In this document: positions 1-8,250 of the stretch, one piece after another
Position numbering within the stretch: position 1 is the first letter of the stretch
Layout of the letters: each line of letters begins with the position of its first letter
NCBI RefSeq assembly: GCF_019219075.1
Contig: NZ_JAHUWJ010000010.1
Location: 124,001-188,000 of the forward strand
Length of the DNA stretch: 64,000 bases
Source of the DNA: Chitinophaga sp. sic0106
GTDB taxonomy: Bacteria > Bacteroidota > Bacteroidia > Chitinophagales > Chitinophagaceae
Direction of reading: 5' to 3'
The notes under the pieces: model-generated
Seen by the model: the letters and a program-made list of their open reading frames with translations, nothing else
Told to the model about the DNA's origin: nothing
The model's database searches: none
Program-made: the position numbers and the translations under genes

Positions 1-1254
1 CCAGTCTATCGTTGCGTTTACTTTTCTGGCGTATTGTCTTTTCAGGAAATCATTGATTTGCAGGGTCATTTTGTAATTAGCCCCATCTCCCATTTCAGGC
101 ATAATTTCCTTTGCCTGTATGTTCATAGCCTGGGAGTAAAATACGATCTGTGGTACGCGGAGGCGGAACATGAGGCTGGAGCTGTCGATCCAGCTGCGGC
201 CGCCGGGCCAGCCTGCCACATTTGGCGGGTAAAACAGCACCTGTCCGAGGATGCGCTGAAATACCAGCATGGTTCCTTCTTCTTCAAAGTGCATGGGCAC
301 TGCCCTTCGCATGCCCACCAGCAACTCCACCGGCGACTTAATCCTGTTTCCAACATATTTGGCGTCATAGAACCAGTCGGCCATAAAAATCTCGCGCATC
401 AATGCTTTCAGGTCGTATCCGGAGTGATAGAATTTATCTGCGAGGTAGTTGATTTTTTCTTCGTCGGGGTTATCGTCTACAAAAAACCTGAATATTTTGG
501 TGGTGATAAACGTAGCACACTGGCGTTGGTCCAATAGGATGCGTAGTACATCATCGCCGTTATACAAGCCGGTTTTGCCGAGTATGGTTTTGGCCCCATC
601 GTCGTGCAGGCGTTCCCGGAATTTGAAGGTACCCGCTTCATCGTATCCCCAGCCGGTGAAGGCCCTGGCTGCCTCTTTGATATCTTTTTCGGAATAGTTG
701 CCACGGCCTAGGGTAAAAAGTTCCATGACCTCCCGCGCAAAATTTTCGTTGGGATGTTGTTTCCTGTTTTGCTGATTATTAAGGAATTGCAGCATGGCAG
801 GTGTTTTGGACACAGCTGCCAGCAGGTCGCCGAAGTTGCCCAGGCTGTTTTCGCGTATAACGCTGAGCAGCTGCTGGTTGTACAGCACATTCTGGGTACG
901 GCAGGCAAAGTGGCCGTGCCAGAAAAGGCTCATCTTTTCCCGCAGCGGGTGTTCAGTTTCCACCATGGCTTTCATCCAGGAGATGTTAAGGTCTTTGATG
1001 CCCTGGTTATTCAGTTGCTGAACAATTTTCCTTTCCTGGGCGCTCATGCCTTTAAACTTCTGGTAATCGGGCAGGTCGGCTTCGCTCATCACGTTCACGT
1101 CGGATGGCGCGTAGTTCTTTTTTCCAATAAGTACCTGGTTTACAATTACCTTTCGCCGCTTGCCCGCCCATTCATTGATCTCGGGCAGGGTGGCGCCAAA
1201 ACCGGCTCTCCAGGCCAGGTGCAGCATTTGTTGTTGTGGGGATATAGCGGCCAT
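1..1254 (-). CDS. DUF1800 family protein (3' part beyond window)
   Basis: Only the first 418 codons are inside the window; the frame stays open to base 1, so the C-terminus is missing. I read the start as ATG at 1254 (MAAISPQQQMLHLAWRAGF). Family-like stretches are FWHGHF (residues 111-116), NFAREVMELFTLG (171-183) and FTGWGYD (from 199), which match DUF1800. That family is widespread in Bacteroidota and often sits beside a DUF1501 partner; its biochemical role is unknown. No signal peptide or membrane segment is seen in this part. It lies 44 bases downstream of moeA on the same strand, with no evident functional link to cofactor synthesis. Confidence 0.85.
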   Translation of the reverse strand, partial: MAAISPQQQMLHLAWRAGFGATLPEINEWAGKRRKVIVNQVLIGKKNYAPSDVNVMSEADLPDYQKFKGMSAQERKIVQQLNNQGIKDLNISWMKAMVETEHPLREKMSLFWHGHFACRTQNVLYNQQLLSVIRENSLGNFGDLLAAVSKTPAMLQFLNNQQNRKQHPNENFAREVMELFTLGRGNYSEKDIKEAARAFTGWGYDEAGTFKFRERLHDDGAKTILGKTGLYNGDDVLRILLDQRQCATFITTKIFRFFVDDNPDEEKINYLADKFYHSGYDLKALMREIFMADWFYDAKYVGNRIKSPVELLVGMRRAVPMHFEEEGTMLVFQRILGQVLFYPPNVAGWPGGRSWIDSSSLMFRLRVPQIVFYSQAMNIQAKEIMPEMGDGANYKMTLQINDFLKRQYARKVNATIDW

Positions 1255-1298
1255 AGGCAGTATATATTTTCCTTATGACCACAAAATGGAGTCCGGGT

Positions 1299-2507
1299 TT
1301 AACGGAACTTCCAGACCGGAAAAGTATCTCCTTTTTTAAACTGCGAAATATCCGCGGGAAGTTCCAGGAATGCGTCCGCCAAAAGCAGGCTGGCAAGGTC
1401 TCCTGAGCCCTGATAGGGTTGTGGGATGGCCATCATTTTACCATGTGGCTGGGATACCAATTTAACAGGAAGGTAATATTCCAGCGCGGGTTCAAAACTC
1501 ACTTTTGTGGATAAACTGGCATACATTGTTGCCATTGGCCGGGTGCCCATGGCAGCCAACAGCCATGGCTGCACGTAGCGGTAAAAACACATGAAGCCCG
1601 ACACCGGATTTCCCGGCAAAGCAAATACCACCGGGCCGTTATGGAAAGTACCGAAGAGGAAAGGCTTTCCGGGGCGCTGTTGTACTTTATGGAATACCTG
1701 CTGCATGCCCAGTTCCTGCAATACCTGTGGCAGGAAATCAAATTTGCCTGCGGATACGGCGCCGGAGCTGATCCATACATCTGTACCGGCGATGAGTGGC
1801 TGCAGCTGATGTTTCATGCTTTCCGCATGATCTTCCAGGTGTACCACGGTGGGCTTTATACCAAGCTGTTCCAGGGAGGCGCTCAAGCTGTATACATTGG
1901 ACATACGAAGCTGATGCGGCTGTGGGGTAGCATTTACCGGTACCAATTCATTACCGGTGGCCACCACTACTACGTTTGGACGTTTGCTTACCAGCACCTG
2001 TGTTTTACCTACAGTGGCCAGCACGCCAGCTTCTGCCGGCCCCAGCAGGGTACCTTCTTCCAGCAGGATGGCGTTTTCTTTCACATCACTGCCTGCTTTG
2101 TGTATATGTTGTCCTTTTTTTACGGCATGTTTAATGGTGAAGCGGCGGAATCCTTCATGCTCCGTGGTTTCCAGGTGTTCATACTGCACTACGGTATCAG
2201 TGAGTTCCGGGAGCACAGCCCCTGTCATCACTTCCATACAATTGGCCGTATTGCCCAGTTGCAGCTGCGGAGTGCCTGCGGCCTGTACATCTTCCATTAC
2301 AAAAACCCGCTGACCACGTGCATAGCTATCAAAACGGATGGCAATACCATCCATCATCACCCGATCGAAAGGAGGAAAAGGCCGGTCCGCACGGACAGGC
2401 TCACGCAGTATACGCCCATTCGCCTGATCAAACGGTACCAACTCGGTTCCGGCTGTACGTACGGTTTCCAATACGGCAGCATAAGCTTCAGCAACAGTCA
2501 GCATCAT
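1299..2507 (-). CDS. moeA: Molybdopterin molybdotransferase MoeA
   Basis: Cytosolic enzyme of the last common step of molybdenum cofactor synthesis: it inserts molybdate into (adenylylated) molybdopterin. The 402-residue length is normal for MoeA. Recognisable parts are the N-terminal GRILREPV region, the central molybdopterin-binding fold with VVVVATGNELVPV and SSGAVSAGKFDF, and ALPGNPVSGF near residue 325, followed by a beta-barrel C-terminal domain. It is divergent from moaC, with 44 bases between the two starts, and opens the molybdenum cofactor island. The usual partner MogA/MoaB, which adenylylates molybdopterin, is not found in this window. Confidence 0.95.
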   Translation of the reverse strand: MMLTVAEAYAAVLETVRTAGTELVPFDQANGRILREPVRADRPFPPFDRVMMDGIAIRFDSYARGQRVFVMEDVQAAGTPQLQLGNTANCMEVMTGAVLPELTDTVVQYEHLETTEHEGFRRFTIKHAVKKGQHIHKAGSDVKENAILLEEGTLLGPAEAGVLATVGKTQVLVSKRPNVVVVATGNELVPVNATPQPHQLRMSNVYSLSASLEQLGIKPTVVHLEDHAESMKHQLQPLIAGTDVWISSGAVSAGKFDFLPQVLQELGMQQVFHKVQQRPGKPFLFGTFHNGPVVFALPGNPVSGFMCFYRYVQPWLLAAMGTRPMATMYASLSTKVSFEPALEYYLPVKLVSQPHGKMMAIPQPYQGSGDLASLLLADAFLELPADISQFKKGDTFPVWKFR

Positions 2508-2551
2508 TTATATTATTTTTGTAAGGAGCAGTGCAATAAATTTATGCTTTT

Positions 2552-3037
2552 ATGGCCAATCCGTCAAACAAGGAATTTACACACCTGAATAAATCCGGAC
2601 AACCAGCTATGGTGGACGTGAGTAATAAAGACATTACTTTTCGTGTAGCCGTTGCCGAGAGTCGCATTTTTTTACCGGCCGAAGTGCGGGAGCAGTTCCA
2701 GGGGCAGGACATTCAAACCCGCAAGGGTGGAGTGTTTCAGACGGCAATTATTGCCGGCATTATGGCGGCAAAAAAAACACCTGAGTTGATACCGCTCTGC
2801 CATACTTTATTATTGGATGGGGTAGACGTGAGTATCGTGCTGGAAAATGAAGAGGCAGTGATCAGGTGTACTGTGAAAACAACCGGAAAAACCGGCGTGG
2901 AAATGGAAGCGCTTACCGGCGCATCTGTGGCGGCACTTACGGTGTACGACATGTGCAAAGCGTTTACCCACGACATGGTGATCCGCGAAACAAAATTGAT
3001 CAGTAAAACAGGAGGCAAGCAGGATTATGCCAGATAA
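2552..3037 (+). CDS. moaC: Cyclic pyranopterin monophosphate synthase MoaC
   Basis: Catalyses the second half of the first step of molybdenum cofactor synthesis, converting the MoaA product into cyclic pyranopterin monophosphate. The 161-residue protein shows the family motifs IPLCHTLLLDGVDV (about residue 81) and EMEALTGASVAALTVYDM (about 112-129), and the invariant Lys in DMCKAF. Length and start (MANPSNKEFTHLN) are normal. Its 3' end overlaps mobA by 11 bases, so the two are probably translationally coupled. A possible -7 box (TATTTTTG, 2514-2521) lies 30 bases upstream. Confidence 0.95.
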   Translation: MANPSNKEFTHLNKSGQPAMVDVSNKDITFRVAVAESRIFLPAEVREQFQGQDIQTRKGGVFQTAIIAGIMAAKKTPELIPLCHTLLLDGVDVSIVLENEEAVIRCTVKTTGKTGVEMEALTGASVAALTVYDMCKAFTHDMVIRETKLISKTGGKQDYAR

Positions 3038-3644
3038 CGCACCATTAAAAGGATTATTACTCTGCGGCGGCTACAGCTCGCGTATGCAGGAAGATAAAAG
3101 CAGCATCGTATATCACGGCATGCCGCAATGGGAATACCTGGTATCACTTTTAAGCAAGGTAGTGGAGGAGGTTTACATCTCCTGCCGCCCTGACCAGCTC
3201 AATACCGGTGCAAGTTTCAGCAGTTATCCACGTCTCGTTCCGGATAGCGTGGAAGGGGGTGGACCCGCGGCGGGATTAATCAGCGCACATATCCTGGAGC
3301 CGGAAACGGCCTGGCTGGTACTGGCCTGCGATCTGCCTTTGATCAGTCTTCAAAGTCTGCAGTTTTTGGTAGGAGAGAGAGATGTTACCCGTACAGCTAC
3401 CAGTTTTATCAGTCCTTTCAACAATCTCCCTGAGCCACTGATTGCCATCTGGGAGCCGGCAGGACTCGCCACACTACGCACCAACGTATTATCAGGCGGG
3501 CCTAAATGCCCGCGGAAATCCATGTTGTCAGCCGGTGAGGTGAAGGTATTGGAAAATCCCTGGCCGGAGGAGCAGTTCAATGCGAATACGCCGGAGGAAA
3601 AAGCGGATGTTATTTCCCGTATGGATCAGGGCCTGCGGCCCTGA
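3027..3644 (+). CDS. mobA: Molybdenum cofactor guanylyltransferase (MobA-like)
   Basis: NTP-transferase that links GMP to molybdenum cofactor, giving the guanine dinucleotide form used by DMSO-reductase-type enzymes. The N-terminus carries the nucleotide-binding signature LLLCGGYSSRM followed by DKS, and LACDLPLIS near residue 100 holds the metal-binding Asp. At 205 residues it is typical. The start overlaps the end of moaC. It is also possible that it acts as a cytidylyltransferase (MocA-like), since sequence alone separates these poorly. The last codons form the left arm of a long perfect hairpin (3616-3654). Confidence 0.85.
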   Translation: MPDNAPLKGLLLCGGYSSRMQEDKSSIVYHGMPQWEYLVSLLSKVVEEVYISCRPDQLNTGASFSSYPRLVPDSVEGGGPAAGLISAHILEPETAWLVLACDLPLISLQSLQFLVGERDVTRTATSFISPFNNLPEPLIAIWEPAGLATLRTNVLSGGPKCPRKSMLSAGEVKVLENPWPEEQFNANTPEEKADVISRMDQGLRP

Positions 3645-3686
3645 TCCATACGGGGTTAATGGGGTGCCGCAGGCACCCCATTAACC
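3616..3686. repeat. Two back-to-back perfect hairpins between mobA and moaE
   Basis: Two inverted repeats touch at base 3654. The first has 18-base arms, 3616-3633 and 3637-3654, around the triloop TGC. The second has 15-base arms, 3654-3668 and 3672-3686, around the triloop GCA. Both stems are perfect. The first begins inside the mobA coding sequence. They sit between convergent genes, so a role as bidirectional transcription stop or mRNA 3'-end protection is plausible, but neither is followed by a T-run. Similar triloop hairpins occur at 13424, 34579 and 36903. Confidence 0.75.
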
Positions 3687-3693
3687 GCAAAAA

Positions 3694-4095
3694 CTATTTA
3701 ATCTCCCCATCCGAAAAGTATTCCTTCTTCCAGATAGGCACCTTTGCTTTCAGCGTATCGATCGCAAATTCGCAGGCATCAAAAGCAATACCGCGGTGAA
3801 CAGAAGAAACAGCCACTACTACAGCCACCTCTCCCGGTAATTTTTCACCTACGGCGTGCAGCATAGCAATTTTCTTAATATCCCACTGGCTGGCTACTTC
3901 GTCTGCTATCTTTTGCATTTCCAGCAGTGCCATTTCCTTGTAGGCTTCATAAAATAACTTGTCCACGGCCCTGCCTTTGGTATCATTTCTCACCTTACCG
4001 GTAAACACTACTTCTCCGCCACAGGCAGGGGAGTGAATAAAATCCAGGGCTTCCTGGATGGTGATATCAGTTTCTATTTTCAGTAATACGTTCAT
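3694..4095 (-). CDS. moaE: Molybdopterin synthase catalytic subunit MoaE
   Basis: Large subunit of molybdopterin synthase, which transfers two sulfurs from MoaD thiocarboxylate to cyclic pyranopterin monophosphate. The 133-residue protein has the family pattern: GGEVVFTGKVRNDTKGR near the N-terminus, LFYEAYKEMA, AVGEKLPGEVAVVVAVSSVHR, and the C-terminal KAKVPIWKKEYF with the active-site lysines. It lies 15 bases downstream of moaD on the same strand, as expected for subunits of one complex. Confidence 0.95.
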   Translation of the reverse strand: MNVLLKIETDITIQEALDFIHSPACGGEVVFTGKVRNDTKGRAVDKLFYEAYKEMALLEMQKIADEVASQWDIKKIAMLHAVGEKLPGEVAVVVAVSSVHRGIAFDACEFAIDTLKAKVPIWKKEYFSDGEIK

Positions 4096-4110
4096 GTGTA
4101 ATAAATCGGT

Positions 4111-4344
4111 TCAACCGCCGCTTACGGGTGGTATGATGGCAATTTCATCGGTAATGCCAACAGCCTGCGTATCGGCTGCATATGCTTTATTTACGGCAAT
4201 CATCAGGGAATTAAGCTGCTGCATTGCAGGGTAGGTAGTTGTTAACCATGCTTTTAGCGCTCCTACTGTGGCTATCCCTTCGGGTAGCTGCATACGGGCC
4301 ACTCCTGCTATATCCTTTGCCACCCCAAACAGCATTACGTTCAT
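4111..4344 (-). CDS. moaD: Molybdopterin synthase sulfur carrier subunit MoaD
   Basis: Small ubiquitin-like sulfur carrier of molybdopterin synthase. It ends in the diagnostic Gly-Gly (IIPPVSGG), which MoeB adenylylates and which is then sulfurated. I take ATG at 4344 (MNVMLFGVAKDIAG), giving 77 residues; a TTG three codons further upstream is possible but less likely. It is the first gene of a moaD-moaE pair and is divergent from the 123-residue gene at 4423. An imperfect inverted repeat fills the space between them. Confidence 0.92.
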   Translation of the reverse strand: MNVMLFGVAKDIAGVARMQLPEGIATVGALKAWLTTTYPAMQQLNSLMIAVNKAYAADTQAVGITDEIAIIPPVSGG

Positions 4345-4361
4345 ATCTTCCAAAATTATTG

Positions 4362-4403
4362 ACTAAAACTACAATATAGCAGCGATAAAGTAGTAATTTT
4401 AGT
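4362..4403. promoter_or_regulatory. Imperfect inverted repeat in divergent moaD / moaA-operon gap
   Basis: ACTAAAACTAC at 4362-4372 faces GTAGTAATTTTAGT at 4390-4403, an imperfect inverted repeat with 11 pairable bases per arm, in the 78-base space between the divergent moaD and 4423 genes. It could be an operator serving both directions or a structured leader. No further evidence. Confidence 0.3.
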
Positions 4404-4422
4404 TCGAGGTAAATGTTTTTTT

Positions 4423-4794
4423 ATGAAGATAAGGCTCCGTGGTAATAGTATCCGTTATCGCCTGGATAAAATAGATATGGAATTGCTGGAAACAGTTGGT
4501 AAGATTGATTCCAGTACGCATGTAGGCGCGGGTACCCTTCACTTTGTAATCAGGGGAAAAGATATTCCTGCCCCGGTGGCTAAACTGGAACATGACGGTG
4601 TACACCTGCTCATTCCCATTACCCAGCTCCAACTGTGGATCAGCTCCGGCGAAGTAGGTTTCAGTCTTGATATACCCAACGAAGACGGCACCCACCTGAC
4701 CATACTGGTAGAAAAGGACTTCCGCTGCCTGACTGACCGCGATGAGGACGACAGCCAGTCATTCGACAACCCTATGGCCAGTAAAAATTGCTGA
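4423..4794 (+). CDS. Uncharacterised 123-residue protein of the molybdenum cofactor cluster
   Basis: I do not recognise a characterised family with certainty. It is a small soluble protein without signal peptide or membrane segment. It starts MKIRLRGNSIRYRLDKIDM and has alternating beta-type stretches (LHFVIRG, VHLLIPITQLQLW, VGFSLDIP, THLTILVEKDF), an acidic stretch (DRDEDDSQ) and a C-terminal Cys (NPMASKNC). The stop is three bases before the moaA start codon, so the two are almost certainly co-transcribed. That placement suggests a role tied to MoaA or to cofactor synthesis, but this is guilt by association only. Confidence 0.85.
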   Translation: MKIRLRGNSIRYRLDKIDMELLETVGKIDSSTHVGAGTLHFVIRGKDIPAPVAKLEHDGVHLLIPITQLQLWISSGEVGFSLDIPNEDGTHLTILVEKDFRCLTDRDEDDSQSFDNPMASKNC

Positions 4795-4797
4795 TAA

Positions 4798-5778
4798 ATG
4801 TTGCAGGATACGCATAACCGCATTATTAACTATGTGCGACTGTCGGTAACCGACCGTTGTAACCTCCGCTGTACCTATTGTATGCCGGAGAAAATGCAGT
4901 TTGAGCAACATGCAAAAATCCTTTCGGATGAGGAAATCCTCCGGCTGATGAAAATCCTCGCCTTTGACGGCATATCAAAAGTCCGCATCACCGGCGGAGA
5001 GCCATTCATGCGCCCCGGCCTCATTACCCTCCTCGAAAAAATAAAAAACATAGACGGCATCACCGATATCTCCATTACCACCAACGGTGTACTCACCAAA
5101 AAATTCATTCCTGCACTTTGCCAACTAGGCATCCGTAATATTAACCTGAGCCTGGATACCCTCCGGGAGCAAAGGTTTGCTCAGATCACCCGCCGTGATA
5201 AATTCGCCGCCGTGATGGATAGCTTCAATACCATGCTCAGTCATGATATGCAGGTAAAAGTGAATATGGTAGTGATGGAAAATGTGAATACTGATGAAAT
5301 CATTGATTTCGCCGGCCTTACCGAACACCAAAATGTAGCCATCCGCTATATTGAAGAAATGCCGTTTAACGGCCAGGAGAAAGGGTTTTCAGGTGTAAGT
5401 TGGGATTATCTCCGCATCCTGTCTACCATTAGGGAACAATACCCTTTGGAGAAGTTAACCGACGCACCGCACTCCACCTCACTCAACTATAAAATACCCG
5501 GATTCAACGGAACCATCGGCGTAATCCCTGCGTATACACGTAGTTTTTGCGGTACCTGTAACCGACTGCGTATATCCGCCACCGGTAGCCTTAAAACCTG
5601 CCTGTATGGCAACAGCATGCTCAATATTCGCGACCTGATGCGCAATCCAGATTTCACGGATATGCATATACGTAGCGGTATTCATGCAGCAGTAAAAGAA
5701 AAATTCATCGACGGAAAAGAGTCAGAAAAGCACTACCTCACCGGCATCATGGAGAGCATGTCGCTCATCGGAGGGTAA
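4798..5778 (+). CDS. moaA: GTP 3',8-cyclase MoaA (radical SAM)
   Basis: Radical S-adenosylmethionine enzyme that converts GTP to the 3',8-cyclo intermediate, the first step of molybdenum cofactor synthesis. The N-terminal [4Fe-4S] cluster motif CNLRCTYC is at residues 22-29, the S-adenosylmethionine-binding stretch RITGGEP follows at about 63-69, and the second C-terminal cluster is given by CGTCNRLR plus a third Cys in LKTCLYG. The protein ends in SLIGG; a C-terminal Gly-Gly is required in known MoaA proteins. 326 residues, normal length. It is convergent with the TauE-type permease, whose stop codon abuts the moaA stop. Confidence 0.96.
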   Translation: MLQDTHNRIINYVRLSVTDRCNLRCTYCMPEKMQFEQHAKILSDEEILRLMKILAFDGISKVRITGGEPFMRPGLITLLEKIKNIDGITDISITTNGVLTKKFIPALCQLGIRNINLSLDTLREQRFAQITRRDKFAAVMDSFNTMLSHDMQVKVNMVVMENVNTDEIIDFAGLTEHQNVAIRYIEEMPFNGQEKGFSGVSWDYLRILSTIREQYPLEKLTDAPHSTSLNYKIPGFNGTIGVIPAYTRSFCGTCNRLRISATGSLKTCLYGNSMLNIRDLMRNPDFTDMHIRSGIHAAVKEKFIDGKESEKHYLTGIMESMSLIGG

Positions 5779-6519
5779 CTATTTCAACAACATACGCACA
5801 CCTGCGTATAATATCAATATAGCCGTAGCCGCCGCCACCCACTTAGGTTTCAGCACCTTCGCACTCAGCCTTGCACCAATCTGCCCACCTATCAGCACCG
5901 CCAGCAACAATGGAAAAACTACTTCCCAGTTGAATACGATCTGCTTTTTCGCAGCCTGACCTAATATACCAGCAATGGAATTTACAAGAATAAAAAAGCT
6001 ACTCAGGCCTGCTATATTTTTCGACGTGTCATATTTCCCCAGCTTCAATACCGGCGCCAGGTAAATACCACCGCCAATACCGGTCATGCCCGACAACAGT
6101 CCGATACCGCCACCTATTACGCCATATACGATGCCGTTACTTTGCTTTACTTCCTCGCTGTCTTTATGTCTCTCAAAAAACAAACGATAGCACATACACA
6201 CTGCCGCGAGCGTTAAGGCAATACCGAGCAGCAAAAAAAACTGCTCCTGCTTCAGCGGCAGGTAACTACCGATAAAAGCCATAGGCACACTGATCAGCGA
6301 AAGCTGCCAGGCTTTTTTCAACGGCAGATGCCCTTGTTTGTAAAAGTGATACACGCCGCCTGTAACCACCGCAATATTGCATAGTAATGCGGTAGATTTC
6401 ATGAGCTGGAAATCAATACCCCAGAGCGCAAGGATAGCCAGGTAGCTGGACCCGCCGCCAAAGCCGGCTGCGGAGTATAATAAGGCTACCAGGAAAAATA
6501 AAAAACAGAGTGTGAGCAC
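5779..6519 (-). CDS. TauE/SafE family membrane permease
   Basis: Polytopic inner-membrane protein of the TauE/SafE (sulfite exporter-like) family. The family start FLVALLYSAAGFGGGSSYLA is followed by about seven further hydrophobic segments, and a second half-repeat (YGVIGGGIGLLSGMTGIGGG) near the middle is typical. I chose GTG at 6519, ten bases after the moeB stop, because it begins right at the first membrane segment. The open frame also extends to an ATG at 6588, which would overlap moeB by 59 bases. Position in a molybdenum/sulfur-handling cluster hints at sulfite or other sulfur-oxyanion export; substrate unproven. Confidence 0.85.
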   Translation of the reverse strand: MLTLCFLFFLVALLYSAAGFGGGSSYLAILALWGIDFQLMKSTALLCNIAVVTGGVYHFYKQGHLPLKKAWQLSLISVPMAFIGSYLPLKQEQFFLLLGIALTLAAVCMCYRLFFERHKDSEEVKQSNGIVYGVIGGGIGLLSGMTGIGGGIYLAPVLKLGKYDTSKNIAGLSSFFILVNSIAGILGQAAKKQIVFNWEVVFPLLLAVLIGGQIGARLSAKVLKPKWVAAATAILILYAGVRMLLK

Positions 6520-6529
6520 GTTGATCGGA

Positions 6530-7612
6530 TTAGTAAGTGGCCATAGTATCGTCGACGGTGCAGGCCCATGCGTGGATCCCGCCTTCAACGTTGTAAATTT
6601 CTTTCACGCCCAGCTCCAGCAAACGCTGTGCTACGGCCCGGCTACGCATACCATGGTGACAAAGCACTGCCACCGGTGCGCTGATATCCAGCGATTGAAA
6701 CTGCTGTATCACCTGTCCCATAGGTATGTGCAACGCTTGCGGGAGGTGGCAGATTTCCCACTCATCATCTTCCCGCACGTCGAGCAACAGGAATTTTTTA
6801 TCGGCCGTAATCCAGTCCTGCAGCTGCTGTACATGGAGCGGCTGCACACCGGCCACCATACATACATCCTGGTGATAATCGGCCTGTAACGCAGTAATAT
6901 TCCTATTTTCTTCCACTGGCTGGAAGTTGAAAATATGCTGCATGTTATGCAGGGTATCAATCGTCATCAGCTGATTGCGCAAGGGCGTGCCGATACCCGT
7001 AATGATTTTCACTACTTCATTGGCCTGGTAGGTGCCAATGATACCCGGTAGTACACCAAGCACGCCAATTTCACTACAGTTCAGCATTTCGCCGGGCTCC
7101 GGTGCTTCGGGGAAAATGCAGCGGTAGGTAGCACCACCCTCATAGTTAAAAACACTCACCTGGCCTTCATACTTGTAAATAGCGCCGTAAACGAGTGGTT
7201 TGCCGGCAATCACACAGGCATCATTGATGAGGTAGCGGGAACCGAAATTATCCGTACAGTCTACCACTACATCATATTTTTCTATCAGGGAGATGGCATT
7301 GTCTGTTGTGATCCAGGTATCGTGCATGAATATTTCGATCTCCGGATTGAGCTGGTGCAGGCGGTGTGCGGCCAGTTTCACTTTGGGCTTCCCCTGATCT
7401 GCTGTGGTATACAGCACCTGGCGCTGCAGGTTGCTGATGGATACGTTGTCGTGCTCCACAATACCAATGTGGCCTACGCCCATGGCGGTCAGGTATTGTA
7501 ATACGGGTACACCTAAGCCGCCGGCGCCAATCACCAGTACGGATGCGTTTTGCAGCATCTGCTGCTTTTCTGGTCCAAATCCTTCCAGTCTTGTCTGCCT
7601 GTCGTAACGCAT
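6530..7612 (-). CDS. moeB: MoeB/ThiF-type adenylyltransferase fused to a rhodanese domain
   Basis: Activates the C-terminal glycine of MoaD by adenylylation. The N-terminal ThiF/E1-like domain (about 1-240) has the nucleotide-binding GAGGLGVP and the conserved VVDCTDNFGSRYLIND and CSEIGVLGVLPG. The C-terminal rhodanese domain (about 255-355) carries the active loop CHHGMRS with Cys318, so the same protein can probably supply persulfide sulfur for MoaD thiocarboxylate. The zinc-binding CxxC pairs of classical MoeB are not seen: the usual CYRC appears as TYRC and no second pair follows. It is just upstream of the TauE-type gene on the same strand. Confidence 0.92.
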   Translation of the reverse strand: MRYDRQTRLEGFGPEKQQMLQNASVLVIGAGGLGVPVLQYLTAMGVGHIGIVEHDNVSISNLQRQVLYTTADQGKPKVKLAAHRLHQLNPEIEIFMHDTWITTDNAISLIEKYDVVVDCTDNFGSRYLINDACVIAGKPLVYGAIYKYEGQVSVFNYEGGATYRCIFPEAPEPGEMLNCSEIGVLGVLPGIIGTYQANEVVKIITGIGTPLRNQLMTIDTLHNMQHIFNFQPVEENRNITALQADYHQDVCMVAGVQPLHVQQLQDWITADKKFLLLDVREDDEWEICHLPQALHIPMGQVIQQFQSLDISAPVAVLCHHGMRSRAVAQRLLELGVKEIYNVEGGIHAWACTVDDTMATY

Positions 7613-7650
7613 TGGGTTCAGTATTAGTAATCCTTAAAGGTAATAAATCG

Positions 7651-8187
7651 CTATACTTTTTTGTACATCATCACGATGTCGGAGAATACGCCGGGGGTTG
7701 TTTCAATGGCGTCAGGAATGCGGCCGGCTTCGAGGAAACCGAAGTTGCGGTACAGCTGTATAGCTTTTTCGTTGGCGGAGGCTACCTGCAGGGTAATGAG
7801 CCAGAGGTCGTCGTGCTCTTCTACCCAGCGCAGCATGGCGGTCATCAGCCTGCGGCCTATGCCCATGTTCTGGTAGGCTTTGGCCACGCCGATGCCCATT
7901 TCCCCTATGTGTGTACGCTTATCATGCCCGGTGTTATCCACATTCACTGCACCAATGATTTGCCCTTTTACTTCGGCCACGAGCAGGAGCTGGCGCGACT
8001 TATCGATATGCGACTTAATGAAGGCCTCCTCACCCTCTACATCCAGCTCCATCGCTTCGTTGTGATTAAACAGGAGGAAATCCGTTTCCGCGGTCATGCG
8101 CTGGTAGTTGGCCAACAGGCCAGCCGCATCATGGAGGCGGGCCGGGCGTATAATCAGCTCTTCTCCGTTTGATAGAAAATGTCGCAT
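7651..8187 (-). CDS. GNAT family N-acetyltransferase
   Basis: A 178-residue GCN5-related acetyltransferase using acetyl-CoA; the acceptor is unknown. The acetyl-CoA loop is seen as AYQNMGIGRRLMTAML (about residues 105-120), followed by LQVASANEKAIQLYRNFGF, a typical motif-B region. The start MRHFLSNGEELIIRPAR is followed directly by the first beta strand of the fold. It is separated from moeB by 38 bases and is probably unrelated to the cofactor genes. Confidence 0.9.
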   Translation of the reverse strand: MRHFLSNGEELIIRPARLHDAAGLLANYQRMTAETDFLLFNHNEAMELDVEGEEAFIKSHIDKSRQLLLVAEVKGQIIGAVNVDNTGHDKRTHIGEMGIGVAKAYQNMGIGRRLMTAMLRWVEEHDDLWLITLQVASANEKAIQLYRNFGFLEAGRIPDAIETTPGVFSDIVMMYKKV

Positions 8188-8250
8188 GGTACGAAAATAA
8201 AAAAAGCGACCGTTTCCGGCCGCTGATTGTTTTAAACCTTACTAAAATTT

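Noticed and set aside
6520..6588. N-terminal extension of the TauE/SafE permease to ATG 6588
   Set aside because: It would overlap moeB by 59 bases and adds no membrane segment; GTG at 6519 begins at the family start. Still possible.
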